From the NCBI GenBank assembly GCA_938003725.1, contig CALKXX010000172.1, forward strand, positions 1-7,292: DNA of 7,292 nucleotides, in the 5' to 3' direction. Positions 6,093 to 7,292 of this stretch are shown here, one piece after another. This DNA is from an uncultured Sphingomonadaceae bacterium. Lineage in GTDB: Bacteria; Pseudomonadota; Alphaproteobacteria; Sphingomonadales; Sphingomonadaceae. Position 1 is the stretch's first letter. Each line of letters begins with the position of its first letter. A program made the translations under genes and the position numbers. Under the pieces are notes generated by a model, which saw only the letters and a program-made list of their open reading frames with translations, did not search any database and was not told the origin of the DNA.

Positions 6093-7115
6093 ATGCGCGT
6101 TGATCTTTTTGACTTTGAGTTACCAGCTGAAAATATCGCCTTACGCCCGGCGGATCCAAAAGACTCTGCCCGCCTACTAAGGGTAAGCGATCAGCTTTCC
6201 GATCATGTTGTAAGTGATTTGCCCGATTTGTTGAGCGCGGGCGATATGTTGGTGTTTAATGATACCAAAGTCATTCCAGCACAGTTGGAAGGCAAACGGG
6301 GAAATGCGCATATCGGTGCAACCCTGCACAAGCGTGTTGATTTGAGGCGTTGGCAAGCGTTTATTCGCAATGCCAAACGGTTGAAAGTCGGCGACGTCAT
6401 CGATTTTGGGCAAGATGTTCTGGCACAGGCGGAAGAGCGGTTTGCCGACGGCAGTTTTGTTTTGAACTTTCAGGGCACTGAACCTTTAGAGGTCCTATTG
6501 GATCGTGCAGGTTCCATGCCGTTGCCGCCTTATATTGCCAGCAAACGTGATATTGATGCACGCGATGCACAGGATTATCAGACAATTTTTGCGGAGAAAA
6601 ACGGAGCTGTTGCCGCTCCGACGGCGGCGTTGCACTTTACGGACAAGCTTCTCGCATCGCTTGGCGATGTGGGAATTGGCACTGAAATTCTAACACTTCA
6701 TGTTGGCGCTGGAACATTCCTGCCGGTGAAGGCCAACGATACAAATGATCACCAAATGCATAGTGAATGGGGGCGAATTGAAAGCGATGTTGCTGACCGA
6801 TTGAATGCGGTCCGCCAAAATGGTGGCCGGGTGATCGCGGTTGGAACGACCAGCTTGCGGTTATTGGAAAGTGCAACCGGCGATGACGGGATCATTCGCT
6901 CATTTGCCGGTGACACCGACATATTTATTACGCCGGGTTATAAATTCCGAGCGATTGACGGCCTGATGACGAATTTTCATCTGCCAAAATCTACTCTGTT
7001 CATGCTGGTAAGCGCACTGATGGGACTGGACAAAATGCAACAGGCTTATGCCCATGCCATTGCTCAGGATTATCGCTTTTACAGTTATGGCGACTCCAGT
7101 TTGCTATTGCCGTAA
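6093..7115 (+). CDS. queA: S-adenosylmethionine:tRNA ribosyltransferase-isomerase QueA
   Basis: QueA transfers and rearranges the ribose of S-adenosylmethionine onto preQ1 already placed in tRNA, making epoxyqueuosine at the wobble position of GUN anticodons. The full family pattern is visible: VDLFDFELPAENIALRPADP at the start, LVFNDTKVIPAQL (FNDTK at 55-59), GAVAAPTAALHFT, LTLHVGAGTFLPVK, VIAVGTTSLRLLES, DGLMTNFHLPKSTLFMLVSA and YRFYSYGDSSLL at the end. The 340 residues are a normal bacterial length. The ATG lies nine bases after the cyclophilin stop with only a weak ribosome binding site, suggesting translation by coupling. tgt, which supplies the preQ1-tRNA substrate and often follows queA, is not next. 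Instead a terminator follows about 100 bases downstream. Confidence 0.98.
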   Translation: MRVDLFDFELPAENIALRPADPKDSARLLRVSDQLSDHVVSDLPDLLSAGDMLVFNDTKVIPAQLEGKRGNAHIGATLHKRVDLRRWQAFIRNAKRLKVGDVIDFGQDVLAQAEERFADGSFVLNFQGTEPLEVLLDRAGSMPLPPYIASKRDIDARDAQDYQTIFAEKNGAVAAPTAALHFTDKLLASLGDVGIGTEILTLHVGAGTFLPVKANDTNDHQMHSEWGRIESDVADRLNAVRQNGGRVIAVGTTSLRLLESATGDDGIIRSFAGDTDIFITPGYKFRAIDGLMTNFHLPKSTLFMLVSALMGLDKMQQAYAHAIAQDYRFYSYGDSSLLLP

Positions 7116-7216
7116 GGTTGAAAGCCGGACTGATATTGCCAATAGTGCTTCAAATGCAGACTAGCCCTGCGAATGCCTATGATTGCTTTTGGGACAATGC
7201 CGCAGACCAGATGTAG

Positions 7217-7247
7217 AAAGGGCGGCCCCAATGGAGCCGCCCTTTTC
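7217..7247 (+). terminator. Intrinsic terminator after queA, possibly bidirectional
   Basis: A perfect 10-bp stem, AAAGGGCGGC (7217-7226) with GCCGCCCTTT (7236-7245), encloses a nine-base loop and runs into TTTTC. It closes the xseB-queA gene string. Read on the minus strand, the hairpin is followed by TTTCT and lies about 20 bases after the stop of the gene entering from the right edge, so it can end both convergent transcripts. The U-tract is short, especially on the minus side. Confidence 0.85.
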
Positions 7248-7265
7248 AAAACTATATTGGTCGAA

Positions 7266-7292
7266 TTAACCTTCGGCTGCAGCAGGAGCTAC
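7266..7292 (-). CDS. C-terminal end of an unidentified gene (last eight codons and stop)
   Basis: On the minus strand the right edge reads VAPAAAEG followed by TAA at 7268-7266. The Ala/Pro-rich tail, the convergent direction and a hairpin just past the stop all fit a real gene end. Eight residues are too few to name a family, and the rest lies outside the window. Confidence 0.45.
   Translation of the reverse strand, partial: VAPAAAEG

Noticed and set aside
7116..7216. Possible small gene between queA and the terminator
   Set aside because: About 100 bases with only very short frames and no ribosome binding site; it reads as a 3' untranslated region.

Overview
The window reads as ordinary chromosomal housekeeping DNA from an alphaproteobacterium. 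The protein sequences (short XseB with a type-II FPP synthase, CoaD ending in an IASRLVKE-type motif, a periplasmic cyclophilin, QueA) and the gene order look most like Sphingomonadales with moderate GC, such as the Sphingorhabdus/Parasphingorhabdus/Sphingopyxis group. That placement is inference from memory of the families, not from a search. I see no rRNA, tRNA, CRISPR array, insertion sequence, integrase or phage gene.

Layout. Positions 1-1596 (minus strand) hold the N-terminal 532 codons of purL, which runs off the left edge. Between purL and the next plus-strand gene is a 211-base gap with a TTGACA-type promoter candidate and a possible 30-residue small ORF with a good ribosome binding site. 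Positions 1808-2407 (plus) encode a DsbA-fold 2-hydroxychromene-2-carboxylate isomerase/kappa-GST-like protein. Its stop overlaps by four bases the stop of a convergent minus-strand pair of membrane-protein genes: a 219-residue His/Asp-rich membrane protein (2827-3486), then a DUF2177 protein (2404-2811).

From about 3623 to 7115 five genes run on the plus strand with short gaps: xseB (exonuclease VII small subunit), ispA (farnesyl diphosphate synthase), coaD (phosphopantetheine adenylyltransferase), a secreted cyclophilin-type peptidyl-prolyl isomerase, and queA (queuosine synthesis). They probably form one transcription unit closed by a clear hairpin terminator at 7217-7247. The same hairpin may serve a convergent minus-strand gene, of which only the last eight codons are visible at the right edge. 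The operon joins unrelated core functions (DNA repair, isoprenoids, coenzyme A, protein folding, tRNA modification), as many conserved alphaproteobacterial gene strings do.

I found no convincing new biological system. The items most worth a second look are the 30-residue ORF upstream of the isomerase, the uncharacterised two-gene membrane module, and the terminator-free convergent overlap between that module and the isomerase.
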